This document shows, piece after piece, positions 1 to 11,004 of a stretch of DNA of 64,000 nucleotides. The notes beneath the pieces are model-generated. The model was not told the DNA's origin and ran no database searches. It saw nothing but the letters and a program-made list of their open reading frames with translations. Each line of letters opens with the position of its first letter. Position 1 is the first letter of the stretch. The translations under genes and the position numbers were made by a program. The DNA comes from Leuctra nigra (taxonomy: Eukaryota > Arthropoda > Insecta > Plecoptera > Leuctridae): positions 22,289,705 through 22,353,704 of the forward strand of contig OW203769.1 of NCBI GenBank assembly GCA_934045905.1, written 5' to 3'.

Positions 1-289
1 CAAAAGGATTGACAAAATAATCGCGAACAAACTTCGAAAAAACAAACTCAAACTACACATTTCCAATGTTTCCAATGGCGTCACGTCACAAAGAGAGTAG
101 TCAAACTGCTCTCTGTTGTGTTGGGGTGGGGGAAGTGTAGGTCTAGTCTCTTTAGTATACAGGTTAGCCTACCCTGGAACACTTTAGGCGGGAATATTAA
201 AACTTCATTCAACATTTTGAAAGCATTTGGCCGCGTATATAGTGCGAGTTAGCTTTTGAAGGCAAAAAATAATGAATCAACATCGCGTT

Positions 290-420
290 ATATCAAATCA
301 ATAGGTATGTACTAAAAAATAAAAAATAAAAAAATAAAAAAAAAATTCTATTTCAAACTTTTTTAATTCGAACTGGGATTTTTTGGGTCCCCTTGAATTC
401 GAATTAACGAGGGTTTACTG
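290..420. mobile_element. right end of a pogo/Tigger-type element
   Basis: The stretch ends in TTAACGAGGGTTTACTG followed by TA, the same terminal inverted repeat that bounds the complete copy at 58397-59137. An A-rich run (about 310-350) precedes it, as in that copy. The left end of this copy was not found and may lie outside the window or be deleted, so the left boundary is approximate. Confidence 0.6.
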
Positions 421-654
421 TAATTACAGCCGAAATGCCCGCACGGCTAAAAACCTGGTCAGGTAAATGAAGGAAAAACACTACAGAATGTTCAACTGGA
501 TGTCATCCTTTATCTCCCATGAGAACTTTTATTTCGTAATGAAGGAAGATGGCACACAGAAGTTTAATTTTACTTCATGCAAAGCTGTGTAGACGTCTGG
601 TCTATAATTACCATATTCACTTGTAGGATCACAGAGGAGCTCGCTTGATAAATG

Positions 655-1148
655 TGGACAGTAATTAAAGACGGCTGGGTAATGAGCGTGGTCTTGAAGA
701 GTTTTTTAATCGATTTGTATCAATATCTTCACCAATGTAATTGTTAATAAAATAAGGCTTTGTATGAGTCTTTAGAACTTTTCAATAAAACTTATTTCAA
801 AGTTTGGAATGGGTTAGTAGTTTTATTTCATCCTACAGACGTTTAGTGCCATAAATAATAATCTTCTGGTTCCGACAATGTTGTCAGGTCAGACAGTGGG
901 AGCTCCCACCGATCTCTTCCAAACCGGCTGGCCAGGCCTGCCATATTTTTACTAATTTTCAGGCACTAAACGTCTGTAGGACAAAAATAAACTAATAAAC
1001 CATTCCAAGCTATGAAATTATTGTCATTGAACTGTTCTGAAGACTCGTAGGTAGAGCCTTATTTTTATTAACATTGATAAAAGATATTGATAAAAGTATA
1101 TTACAAAGCAATTGAAGGTCAAACTCACTACTCAGCCGTCTTAACAAC
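655..1148. repeat. large imperfect fold-back (inverted) repeat
   Basis: The left arm (about 655-852) matches the reverse complement of the right arm (about 959-1148), with a spacer of about 105 bp. Matching landmarks are CAGACGTTTAGTGCC (left) with GGCACTAAACGTCTG (right), and AAGACGGCTGGGTAATGAG with CTCACTACTCAGCCGTCTT. Arm identity looks like roughly 80 percent, with indels. No ORF is inside. It is probably a fold-back MITE, but no clear target duplication was found. Confidence 0.65.
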
Positions 1149-1270
1149 AGATTTTACAGATTAAAAATAAATTAATGCTATTGAACTGCAGACTTGTGAT
1201 CAATTTGCATGTGGAACTAGACACTGTCTGGCTCTGAAGATCGTGCTACAGATGTGATGTGATGTTGCAG

Positions 1271-2476
1271 AGGAGCGTGCGGAAGCTGATCCAGATGCTG
1301 GCGACCAGCGGGAACGTGAACCTGCAGCTGCTGAGCTTCCGCCTGGACTTCAGCGAGCATTACCGCCGCAGCGAGCAAGCGTCCGGCCTGTCGCTGCTCG
1401 TCAAATGACATCAGGTAAACGGCTCTGCGGAGTCGCCTAGCGTAGACTCGGACGAGGAGAGTTCCCTCTCCACGGAGAGCGAAGGGCTCGAGGAGTCGAA
1501 AGAGGTGTGGAAATGTCTCACTGCGTTGTCCAACATCCAAGAGGCCGAGGACGAAGAAGCGGCCGAAGTCATCAGGCGTACCAACTCCATCGAGCTGGAG
1601 AACTTCCTCAAGTATTCCGACTCGATCGAAACGGAGATCGAAAGCTACGAGAAGGATGCGATGTCACCCGACCAATCCGACGCCTCCGATCTCGTGATGA
1701 TTTCCTCCACCGAAGTCATCCCGGACGTGATTCAAGGCAAAGAGAGCAGCAAGCCCGACTACGATGAAGTCGGTTACGACACTCTGACGTCCTCTGACGA
1801 GCCCACCGTTGTGGAGCAAACTTCAGACCTGTCGACTGAGAACGAAGACTTCCTGAAGCATCTGGAGGAGCAGTTCATCGCGACCATCACGACGGACGAT
1901 GCCAGCGACTCTCTCACCGAGCCAACAAGCACAGACAATTTCTCGAGCTACGAGATCATCGGCGGAAACAATACTCCCGACACTTTGTGCTCCTCAACTA
2001 GTTCTACGCTGCCTGGCGACGACGTCAGCAGTCCCGGGGACTCTGTCCAGGAGGAGCTGGAGGAGGACGAGGGAGGGAACCAGGAGATAGTTGAGGAGGC
2101 TGTGGAGAGAAGCAATGGAGAGATGCAGGAGCCGGTCGAGGAGGTAGTGGAGACCAATGAGGGAGAGACCGAGGAGGTTGTGGAGACGAATGAGGGAGAG
2201 AACGAGGAGGTTGTGGATACGAATGAGGGAGAGAATGAGGAGATAGTCAATGAAGTTGTGGAGAAGATCGAGGAGAAAGTCGAGGATGTTGTGAAGGATG
2301 CTGTGAGGGAGAACCAGGAGTCTGCCAAGGAGAAAGCGGAACAGGAGCCGCGCCGGCCTATCTTCTGCAAGTACGGCAGCGACTACGGCAGCGTGGATGG
2401 CGCCGGCGCGAGCGAGGCGAAGCCGCGCAAGAAGAAGACGACGAAGAGCGACGACAAGACCACGGGCATCACTTGA
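1271..2476 (+). CDS. Glu-rich acidic protein, 3' exon(s), unidentified
   Basis: I do not recognise this protein. A GC-rich frame is open from a possible acceptor (TTGCAG before 1271) to a TAA-free stop at 2474-2476, interrupted only by TGA at 1406-1408. The upstream 45 codons read like a folded segment (KLIQMLATSG, LLSFRLDFSEHYRR). The downstream 356 codons are low-complexity and acidic: Ser/Asp/Glu-rich clusters, then four imperfect copies of about 11 residues of the type VVETNEGENEE, a likely helical Glu/Lys/Val segment, and a basic Lys-rich C-terminus. A second possible acceptor (ATCAG before 1415) would start the exon in the same frame and leave out the TGA; alternatively UGA-C is read through, or the upstream part is its own terminus. 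Exons further upstream are outside the window or unrecognised. The coding character is well supported; the exon structure is not. Confidence 0.55.
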
Positions 2477-2639
2477 TGCTGCGTGGGGTGAGAGGCGTCT
2501 CCGGGCTGCGTCGTGTGGCCCAATTGTCTCTCACTCGACAAGGATAATAGAGACAGACATTAGCCGGGAACGAACACCGGGTATTCATTTAACAGCGTTC
2601 AAACCAGAAGCTCTTAGATCAAGATTTCTCTATGAGTTG

Positions 2640-2737
2640 TACGGTCGGGGACAGGCAAAGATGAATCCGCTCTAGCATTGGCCGGCCTATACCTGGCCAC
2701 GTTAAAGTGGGCTCATCTTTGCCTGTCACCGACCGTA
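2640..2737. repeat. short inverted-repeat element (family S), copy 1
   Basis: The ends read TACGGTCGGGGACAGGCAAA and TTTGCCTGTCACCGACCGTA. The middle contains GATGAATCCGCTCTAGCAT. A second copy lies at 59606-59822 in the CARM1 intron, where another MITE has inserted into it. The 98-bp size, inverted ends and repetition suggest a MITE. No target duplication is evident. Confidence 0.55.
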
Positions 2738-4753
2738 TTAGCTCTCTCAAATGTCCCTAACACAACTCTAGTTCTTCAAGAGTATTGAAAGAGATTTCCT
2801 GCATAATCATAACTTTTCTTGAAACTGCATCAGGGAAACCAAATTGAATGATTGAAGCTGATACCCGGTGTTATCCTCAATATTGCGAGAGGCAATATAT
2901 ATCAGGACATCTGTTAACTGACCAAAATGTCCCTGAAACTTTACGTCACTACTTGGTGTTGTTTTCTCGCATCGTGCTTCGTAAGAAAGAAGAGCAAATG
3001 TCGGCAATGAATGAGTCTATTGTGAAATGTTATCTTCCAGCTGATTGCCAAATGGTCGGAGGTTTGAGCTTTCTGTTCGTTTGAACAGGCAGTATTCTCT
3101 TCACTTCCACTTTGTGTATATTCTCTCCCGCTATACTGCATGTTATCTTCCAATGGAGGATTCAGAAACATTGACGTTATATTCCTCCGAGATATTAAAA
3201 GTTGCTTACATAGTGACATGTTTCAGTTCAGATTTTTTATAAACTCATATACCATTGTCAATGACTGTAGTGAAAACTTTATTTCTTTTCTAGAATAACA
3301 AAGATCCTTATTTAAAACGTTATACGTAAATGTTATTAAGTTTGCGACTGCAGAAGAATGAAGAGATCATCGGATGTAGTGCAATTGTTGATTCGAGTGG
3401 GCAAAAGTGTGGGCGTTTGTGTTACGTTTTTCTTCATATTTACTATACGCCTCCGAAGTAGACTGACGTGCCATCTGTGCGGTGGAATGGCGAAATTTTT
3501 GATAAGGAACATTGCATTGTAACGCTATGGCCAGCGTGTAAAAAGTAGAAATATGAATAAAGAAATACGGAATATTAGCTTGTTCCTAAGTAAAACTGTT
3601 TGCTGCGTTGTGGTATGCTTGAATTCATTTTGCAATGCTGCTTATCCTTCGACGTATTTATTCCCAAATGAAGTTCTTAGACAGAGAAAATAAAATGTTT
3701 GACTTGAATGCAAAGTCAAGTTTTGAAGTGACACGAAAATATCGGTTTTGTTTATGTCAACTTTGACGAATCCAGTGGGCTGTGGCATAATCGGGCAATA
3801 TAAATATTTTCAAACAAAATCAGTAATAAACGCACTTCAGTCAGTTTTACTTCAGCACAAGCCAATATTCTTATTTCTTTATTTATATTTCTACAATTTA
3901 ACACGGTGGCCATATCTTTTTCAATACTTCACCCTATCAGTTCATTCGCATTTCATCCACCAGGTAAGCGCTAATAGTCGTGCTAGTGGCGCGCCTATGG
4001 CTTTTTCGGAGGCCTATTGTGATGAGGTTTCAGATTTATACAAAGGTAAGGCTTTGGTACTGAATATTATTGTAAGCTAGTGTATAAAGTCTATCTAATA
4101 CAAACTACGGGAACTACTATTTACAAAAAAATCAATTTATTTCACATTAAACTCGATGTAAAATAACAGGATTGCCATAACAGCAATATTCAAATTCTGT
4201 GAAAGAATTTCGAAGGTATAGTACACACATACTATTTCTCACTTTCTTCTTACAAAATCCATTATTATTTGGTATTATAATCCAATTCCCATAGCACCAG
4301 CAGCCCTGAATGTTATTGAGATTTATTACCTAGTAGAGGAACAAATTATCTTCTACTTATTAAGTTATTATTATGCTTATTTTTGTTTGCAGTTTTTTTA
4401 GTTCTTTATGCCTTATTTTTTATTCCTAATTCTTTTCTTTCTCAGTTGCATTTCTCAACTCCCCCAATCAAGTTGCACTGTTCTTCAGCAGTGAGCTGTG
4501 ATTGGTTGAGCTAAACGCTTAATTTATTATGATTTTGCTTCACGTATTCTTTGTCTTTTTTGTTTCTAGCAATGCACTACTTTCCTGCGCCACCGATGTT
4601 TTATTTTGCCGCCAGTGAACCAATCTGAAGAATTTAAGAAATCAATTTGTTAAGAATTTGGATGTAGTTCTTTGTTATGGGGAAATTGAATGTGATTGTA
4701 AATACTCATTGATATAAGATATTATTGTGTTTGTACATTTAGATAATTTAGAT
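2738..4753. other. intergenic, no gene seen
   Basis: The AT-rich sequence has only short shadow ORFs, no recognisable domain and no clear terminal repeats. A possible AATAAA signal lies near 3556 and could serve the upstream plus-strand gene, but nothing ties it to that gene. Confidence 0.5.
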
Positions 4754-4856
4754 CAGTGATTCTTAAACTCTCCTACTCCACGGACCCCCTTAAAATATAT
4801 TCTGTTGTCGCGGACCCCAAAAACTTAGGTATCCATAGTATTTTTGAAATATTCGC

Positions 4857-5495
4857 TAGGGATGTCGGCGGGTCCAAAAATCAGGAATCGGGTACCCGTC
4901 ATAAATACTCGGGTCGGAATCGGGTAATTAAACCCCCCCTAAAAAAAATTTTTTTTTTTTTTTTTTTTTTGGTGGAGGGTGGCTTGGTAAAGGGGTAGAG
5001 GTTTAGGTAAATAAACACGTGGCACTTAGCTGCGTGAGAGGAGAAAATGACCCTCTCTCAGGGCCATCTGTGTGCTTGTCCTTGAAAATAATTTGAGAAA
5101 ACAGGACAGGACATGATAACATTCTTTGATAACTAACAACTTCAATCATAAGAAAACACGAATTTGTGCACCTTTCTACCCAGGACTCAACTTTTTCACT
5201 GTGCTACAGTGTGATTGAAAAAAAAAATACAGACGCATTTTTCCCATGCTTCCTACTCCCAACACATGATTTCACCCCTCCTTCCCCATTCCTCTCTCAC
5301 CCCCCAGAGCAAGCAAGGTCGTTGAGCTTCCCCTTGAGACGCAGCTGATAACTGTGCGTAAACAAATGTATTTCAACTACACTCTTAAAAAAAAAAAAAA
5401 AATTATTTTTTTTGGTACCCGCGATTATTATTTATTACCCGAGTAATTGATTACCCGGAACCGCCCGGGTACCCGGGTACCCGCCGACATCCCTA
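4857..5495. mobile_element. hAT MITE with perfect 8-bp target duplication
   Basis: Terminal repeats TAGGGATGTCGGCGGGT and ACCCGCCGACATCCCTA are flanked on both sides by ATATTCGC (4849-4856 and 5496-5503). It is non-autonomous: there is no transposase. Internal features are a poly(T) run near 4951 and several GGTACCCG motifs. The exact TSD suggests a fairly recent insertion into the older element around it. Confidence 0.88.
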
Positions 5496-5803
5496 ATATT
5501 CGCTCTCTTCCACCATTGGTCAGAAATCAGAATAATTAATAAATAATAATAATTTAATTCATAAAGATAGTCTACTAACTTTAACTCAGTATATCTAACA
5601 CATAATAAGTATGTAAGTAGGTATATACATTTTCTTTATTTTCATTTTATTAGTATGATAATTCTGTATTTTGGTGAAACTGTTTGTGCACAAAACAATG
5701 GGGGACTTAGGAAAGGGATATTTGATATTTTTTGATATTCCAAAGTGAATTTAGATAATTTCTATGTGGTTTAGACAATAATTTTCGTTGGTTTGATATT
5801 TAT

Positions 5804-6196
5804 TAGTGATGGGTCGATACCACTTTTTCACCGATACCGATACTCACTTTATGATTAGCGATACCGATAGTATCGCCGATACTTTTGTTTCTTTATATTT
5901 CTGTAGTTTCTGTCCACCAAAGTCTCAATTCAATAAAAATTCACAAAACTAGATATTTTTTTGGAGATTATTACACTTGCAACCTTGGCTCTGATTGGTT
6001 GAGGCATCTTTCAATGGTGATACAGCTCACTGACATGATGCCAATGAGCACCAATGGCGGGAAAACGGCCACAATTCAAAATTTCAACTAAAAAAGTAAT
6101 AAGTATCGAAGTATCGAAAATATGCCATTAAAATTGACCGATACCGATACCATGGGTATCGGTGGTATCGTGAGTATCGGTATCGGCCCATCTCTA
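5804..6196. mobile_element. hAT MITE with perfect 8-bp target duplication
   Basis: The ends TAGTGATGGGTCGATAC and GTATCGGCCCATCTCTA are flanked by ATATTTAT at 5796-5803 and 6197-6204. Inner sequence near both ends is rich in CGATACCGATAC-type repeats. It carries no ORF for a transposase. Confidence 0.87.
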
Positions 6197-6403
6197 ATAT
6201 TTATTCATATAAGTTCATTTCACAATTATGGGAATGTTTAAAAAAAATTGTTCACTCCTAATTCGGAGAGAATGGGAGAAGAACACACTTCTTACACAAA
6301 TGTATAACAGGTCTAATACTTTCTTTTTATTGTTCTTTTTGTTAAATGTAAAAGCTATGAATATTCCTTGGAGGCTCCGCGGACCCCAGTTTAAGAATCT
6401 CTG

Positions 6404-7876
6404 GTTAGATCACTCGATCCTTCGGCTTGCTCTGGGAAGTCATACTATGAGGCCATGTTGATTTGGTGCCATGTTTTGGCGTGCCATCTGTTGGTTGTGC
6501 TCTGACTTGTGCACATAACTGTACCTGAGAAGTAAAGAGTGATCAAGTAGTAGGTATGAATAATTATATTGTAATTTATTGTTACATCGTTCGTAGCTAA
6601 TTTGTTTGTCGGATTGTACTTTCATTAATGAAAATTGCCAATACCTCCAGATAGCATTGTTAAATGAACTAAAAGGTGTCAAGTAAAAATGCAGAGTTAT
6701 GCCCAAACAATGCAATAAAAAGGAGTTTAGGTACAGGTTTAGGTTAAATATAAATGCCACAGTTAACAATGCCTCCATGTTGAAATATTAAATTGTTTTG
6801 CATGTGCAAATGGGTCCTTGCACTGCAATATACCTACTGTCTTTATGTAAATAGAGAGAAGGCGGCATTAAAATATAACACTCGGCAATCAGTCATGATT
6901 TGTAAAATTCAATTCATTATTCTCTAATTGGATTTTGAGTCTCTTTTATCTAGTGGAGCGGTCGCTCCACCCAGCCAAGTCGTACCGTACACTCACACTC
7001 ACTCAACATACCGTAAATGCCTAATAAACTGAGGAGCAGACCAACCACTTTTACTGTAAGCAACAACATGGCATTTTCGGCCTACTGGATCTTAAAATTG
7101 GAAAATCTCACATTGTTGCAAAATATCTTAATTTCGAGCTATGGCCCACCCCACCCCATATACCGAATTTGGGAACAATAGGGTATGTCATTTTCGTGCT
7201 AGAGGGCCGTGAAATATGTAAAATTACACCACTTTCTGATTCTGAAGATGATGATTCTGATGATATCAGGAAACACTGTTGACAGCGCCACAGCCTAAAC
7301 GGCTGAGCCGATCGATCTGAAATTTTTACCATATATGCACTTTTGGCGTCTGATGATACCTTGTCCTTACGAATTTTTTGTGCCACCATTTTGAAACCGG
7401 AAGTGATGTCATATCTTAAAAACTGATGGACCAATTGGGACGAAACTAGCGCCAAACGATTCGGATGGTCTTCTCAATGAAATATCAACAGTCAAAATAG
7501 AAATGTACTTTTACCGAAACCGGAAATGACGTCATAAAAATGCCAAATTTGAATGAAATCATCTCTTATAACAATAACTACATATTCAGAAGGCTTATAA
7601 TGTTACATAGCATTTAAAGACACAAATTTTAGGTGGCAGTGAAGTCAGCCGCCATTTTGAAAACCGGAAGTGATGCCATAACTCGAGAACGGCTGGACCA
7701 ATTGGAACGAAACTTGCGCTATACTTTATAGCATATCATTTATGGCATATACATAGTAACAAGCACAACTTTCTTAGCAACCAAATCAAAAAGGCGTATT
7801 TTTTTAAAGGAATTATAGTCTTTGGTTCCACAATATATGCTACAAATTGTAAGAATAAACTGAAAAAAGGAATGAT
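6404..7876. other. intergenic, no gene seen; old repeat at about 7100-7720
   Basis: No gene is supported. The 7100-7720 part contains repeated phrases (ACCGGAAGTGATGTCAT-like at three places, and a CGATCGATCTGAAATTT phrase also found in the Helitron-like family). This suggests an old repeat, but I could not define its ends. Confidence 0.4.
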
Positions 7877-8252
7877 ATCCCATAAAAAACACTCCGTGTA
7901 AAAATACCAGCCAAGTCTCTTCAACTAAAAAAAAAATAGAAGAAATCTAAAAATTCAGCACTGAAAAGTAGTGATATCAAAAAAAGGCCAAGTCAAAACT
8001 TTTAAAAATTACTTGGCGCATCGTTTTTCTATGGGATTATAGATATATTTTATGTATAGATGAGTATATTTGATTACCGACCTACTTCTATACTATTTAT
8101 ATGCACGATGCGCCAAGTAATTTTTAAAAGTTTTGACTTGGCCTTTTTTTGATATCACTACTTTTCAGTGCTGAATTTTTAGATTTCTTCTATTTTTTTT
8201 TTAGTTGAAGAGACTTGGCTGGTATTTTTACACGGAGTGTTTTTTATGGGTA
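7877..8252. repeat. near-perfect long palindrome (arms about 150 bp)
   Basis: The left arm 7877-8027 and right arm 8104-8252 are almost exact reverse complements: CACTCCGTGTAAAAATACC pairs with GGTATTTTTACACGGAGTG, and TTACTTGGCGCATCG with CGATGCGCCAAGTAA. The spacer is about 76 bp. No ORF lies inside. It could be a fold-back MITE or an inverted duplication; no target duplication was resolved. Confidence 0.85.
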
Positions 8253-9602
8253 TTTGCTTAGTTTAAATACAGATCTGCTTTTTGCTTTTTCTGTATTAGA
8301 AGTGAATTTTAAAAATGCAAACAATTTATAATTTATATTGATTGTTCTTTAGGGAATAATGTATTGATTGAAGACCTATCTTTGATTGCCCTAATTTGGC
8401 TAACATTGATTGGTTACTTGTATTGATTTAATACTGTGGCCAAAGAGTTCCACTTGTCTATGGACATACGTTGTTCTGAACAAAAGAACTGAATGGAACT
8501 GTTTTCAAACTTTGATCTTCCTTCTTGTGTTCGTCAATTTCGAATTGTGCACTTACTTTTTTTAATTTTTTTAATTTGCACACACATGATAGAAGTTTTA
8601 AGTAATAGGGTAGCAAGTTAGCAACCATAACTGTACATCTAGCCATGATTTCTTAATTCTTTCACAAAGTGTTTATTAATAATTACTGTAAAGTTGTTAA
8701 ATATGAATCGATAATGTTGAAGATGGGAGGAATTAACGAAGGAACTAATATTAAAAAACGTGGCAAAATTATTGTTGTAGGAGATTTGAAGGAATTAACG
8801 TTTAAAGAGTAATTTTCTTCACTGGGCAGTGGCCATGTCTGAGGACAATTTGTCTATACTTACCTTTTTCTTCACAGACTAAATTACAAGGTCAAAACAA
8901 GATTGTAGTTGTAATACCTATCAATGAAAAGATCGAGTTAAATGTGTAATCAGAAATGTCACGTATTTACAATCTCTTGAAGTAATTAATAAGTCGTATG
9001 TTGTATTAATATCTAACTGATAGTCAGCGTAGCGAGATATTTCACAAGTCTCAAGTTTTCTAGTGAATACAAATTTACAGCTATTTTATAAATTAGTTTT
9101 GATTTTAAATCTCTGTGTCGAGCCCAATCTGAAAATATAGCAAGGATATTATTTGTGACTTGTAGCACATGTCCGCAGAATGTGTAACTATCACATGTCC
9201 AAAGCAAAATCAGCCAAGTTTATCCAATAAATGTGATTACAAGCATATCCTTTGTTTATCAAATGTTATTTATCCTTTTCCAACCTTCCATTTTTATCAG
9301 AATCCACTTAAGTTTTAAATATTTGGACGAGATGATTTAAAGAGGTTTGAACATTGTTTTTTTTCAAAATGTAAACAGTTACAGACATTTAAATTTTACA
9401 TAGTACATTAACATTTTACAATGTGTAAACAAACAGCTGCATGCACAGATGGAATTCACAAATGTTATTTTCTTGAATGCTACTTCTTTATTATTTTGAA
9501 TTTTGTGTTCTAGGGAGGTTTTTCTGTTTATATTACAGTCCTATTTATTTGGCTATCAATATCAACATAGAGGTAAGAAGAGTATCAACATTTTGGTACA
9601 TG
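8253..9602. other. intergenic, nothing recognised
   Basis: The sequence is AT-rich, with no ORF above about 65 codons, no domain and no clear inverted ends. Confidence 0.45.
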
Positions 9603-10160
9603 AGGTCTGTTCATTTGCCAAAATCCAGTGCAACTTCGAGCAAGTTCGAGCAAGAGCAGGTTCAGAGCAGAGCAACATTGGATGACGTCATTTTTAGGCC
9701 CGAGCAACGTCGAGCAGCTGCTCTTTTTGGTAGCTGGCGAACGGCCATTTCTTGTTTTTAGCGCCATTTGTAAATGCATGATTGCGGACATATTAATAAT
9801 TACGTAAATTCTGACAGAATATCAAATATATAATTATTAACAATATTGCTACATGGTGTTGAAACAAAACTGGTACTAAAAACACGTCGCCACATTACTA
9901 TCCTTGTAATAATATTTTGTAATTCAAATCAAAATCTTCGTACTTCCCGCGCGTGCAGAACTCACTCGATCTTGCTCGGTCCAAAAAGTCCGAGCAGAAA
10001 TATCGGCTCGAACTTGCTCGACCGGCTCTGATACGACCATGCTCGATGGCAGCCGAACGGCCACGAGCAGGCTGCTCAAAGTTGCTCGAAAACAGACGAA
10101 CGGCCATCGCGTGATCGGAGCTGCTCCAAGCAGGTTCGAGCAGGGCAAACGAACAGACCT
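9603..10160. mobile_element. GAGCA-rich MITE, copy 1 (complete)
   Basis: It is bounded by AGGTCTGTTCATTTGCC and GGCAAACGAACAGACCT. The outer parts are packed with GAGCAAG/CTTGCTC and GAGCAGCTGCTC motifs, so it can fold extensively. A related, interrupted copy lies at 21785-23110, and a 127-bp element with the same 14-bp ends lies at 59619-59745. No ORF encodes a transposase. Confidence 0.8.
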
Positions 10161-10384
10161 ATTGTCATTGATGACTGACAAGTGTGATTTTCTCTTAAAA
10201 AGATGCTGCCAACATTTACAATTTGTTCATGATTTCTACAAATTGTAGGTAGAACATTTTAGTGCAAGCAAAATATCTTATGAATGATATTTAAATTTTA
10301 GTAAATTTTTATACAAAACAAATTATTCTCCTTAACAAAATTTCAATATTTCATAATTATAAGCCATTCAAATTAAATCAAGTA

Positions 10385-10601
10385 GGTACACTCGACAATT
10401 CATAAAACGGTATTTGAACGAAACGGATTGGCTGCTGGTCAGGTTCATTGACAATTAATCCTTGTTATTATCAATGAAATCAGAGCTCACCTACTAGAGG
10501 TAGATGACGAGTAAGTATAGACTTAATCAGATGATGCCATCACATTTTTTTCAGACAATCCATTTCTTTGAAATACCGTTTTATGAATTGTCAAGTGTAC
10601 C
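10385..10601. mobile_element. GGTACACT MITE, copy 1 of 5
   Basis: About 217 bp with inverted ends GGTACACTCGACAATTCATA and TATGAATTGTCAAGTGTACC, flanked by TA on each side. The middle holds conserved words (CTAGTAGGTGAGCTC in one orientation, ATAACAAGGATTGATTGTCA). Other copies are at 15530-15745, 25520-25738, 48825-49020 and 60815-61020. Confidence 0.82.
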
Positions 10602-11004
10602 TAGCTTAATTTATACTAAGATTAGTACAGAAATATTTTAATTTTGAAAGTATAATTTAAATTTGTAATGTATTCACTATTATCTGTCATCTGATTGAAT
10701 TTATTTTTAGATGCATAAAATTTGCTAATCTCTCCCACCTCCGTTTTCCTTTATCTTTGCAACTAGTGTTTTTATGCTCCCCACGTTTTGTTTCATAAAC
10801 AAGTAATGAGAAAGAAAGTGCACTGTCTGCACTTGTTAGGAGAGAAATGCTGTCCTTGGCAGATTGCCAATTCAGGTGCCAGGCAATAGAGTCAGTATCT
10901 CGACAGAAGGTGATAAATAATTAATTGCAGCAGTGCCAATTCTTATCTTATCTTGGTTTTGGAAGCAAGAGAGAGTTCTCTTAAGCTCTAGCTGCCGACT
11001 AATC

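Larger units (their letters stand above)
4754..6403. mobile_element. hAT-like element carrying two nested hAT MITEs
   Basis: The ends are CAGTGATTCTTAAACT and AGTTTAAGAATCTCTG, typical of hAT (Charlie-type) termini. Next to each end is a CGCGGACCCC-type motif. The flanks share TTAGATC with one-base ambiguity, compatible with a degenerate 8-bp target duplication. No transposase ORF remains. After removing the nested elements at 4857-5495 and 5804-6196, about 600 bp of this element is left. Confidence 0.7.

Noticed and set aside
1948..2370. 140-codon minus-strand ORF rich in Ser and Thr
   Set aside because: It mirrors the Glu-rich plus-strand frame (GAG/GAA read as CTC/TTC) and has no independent support.
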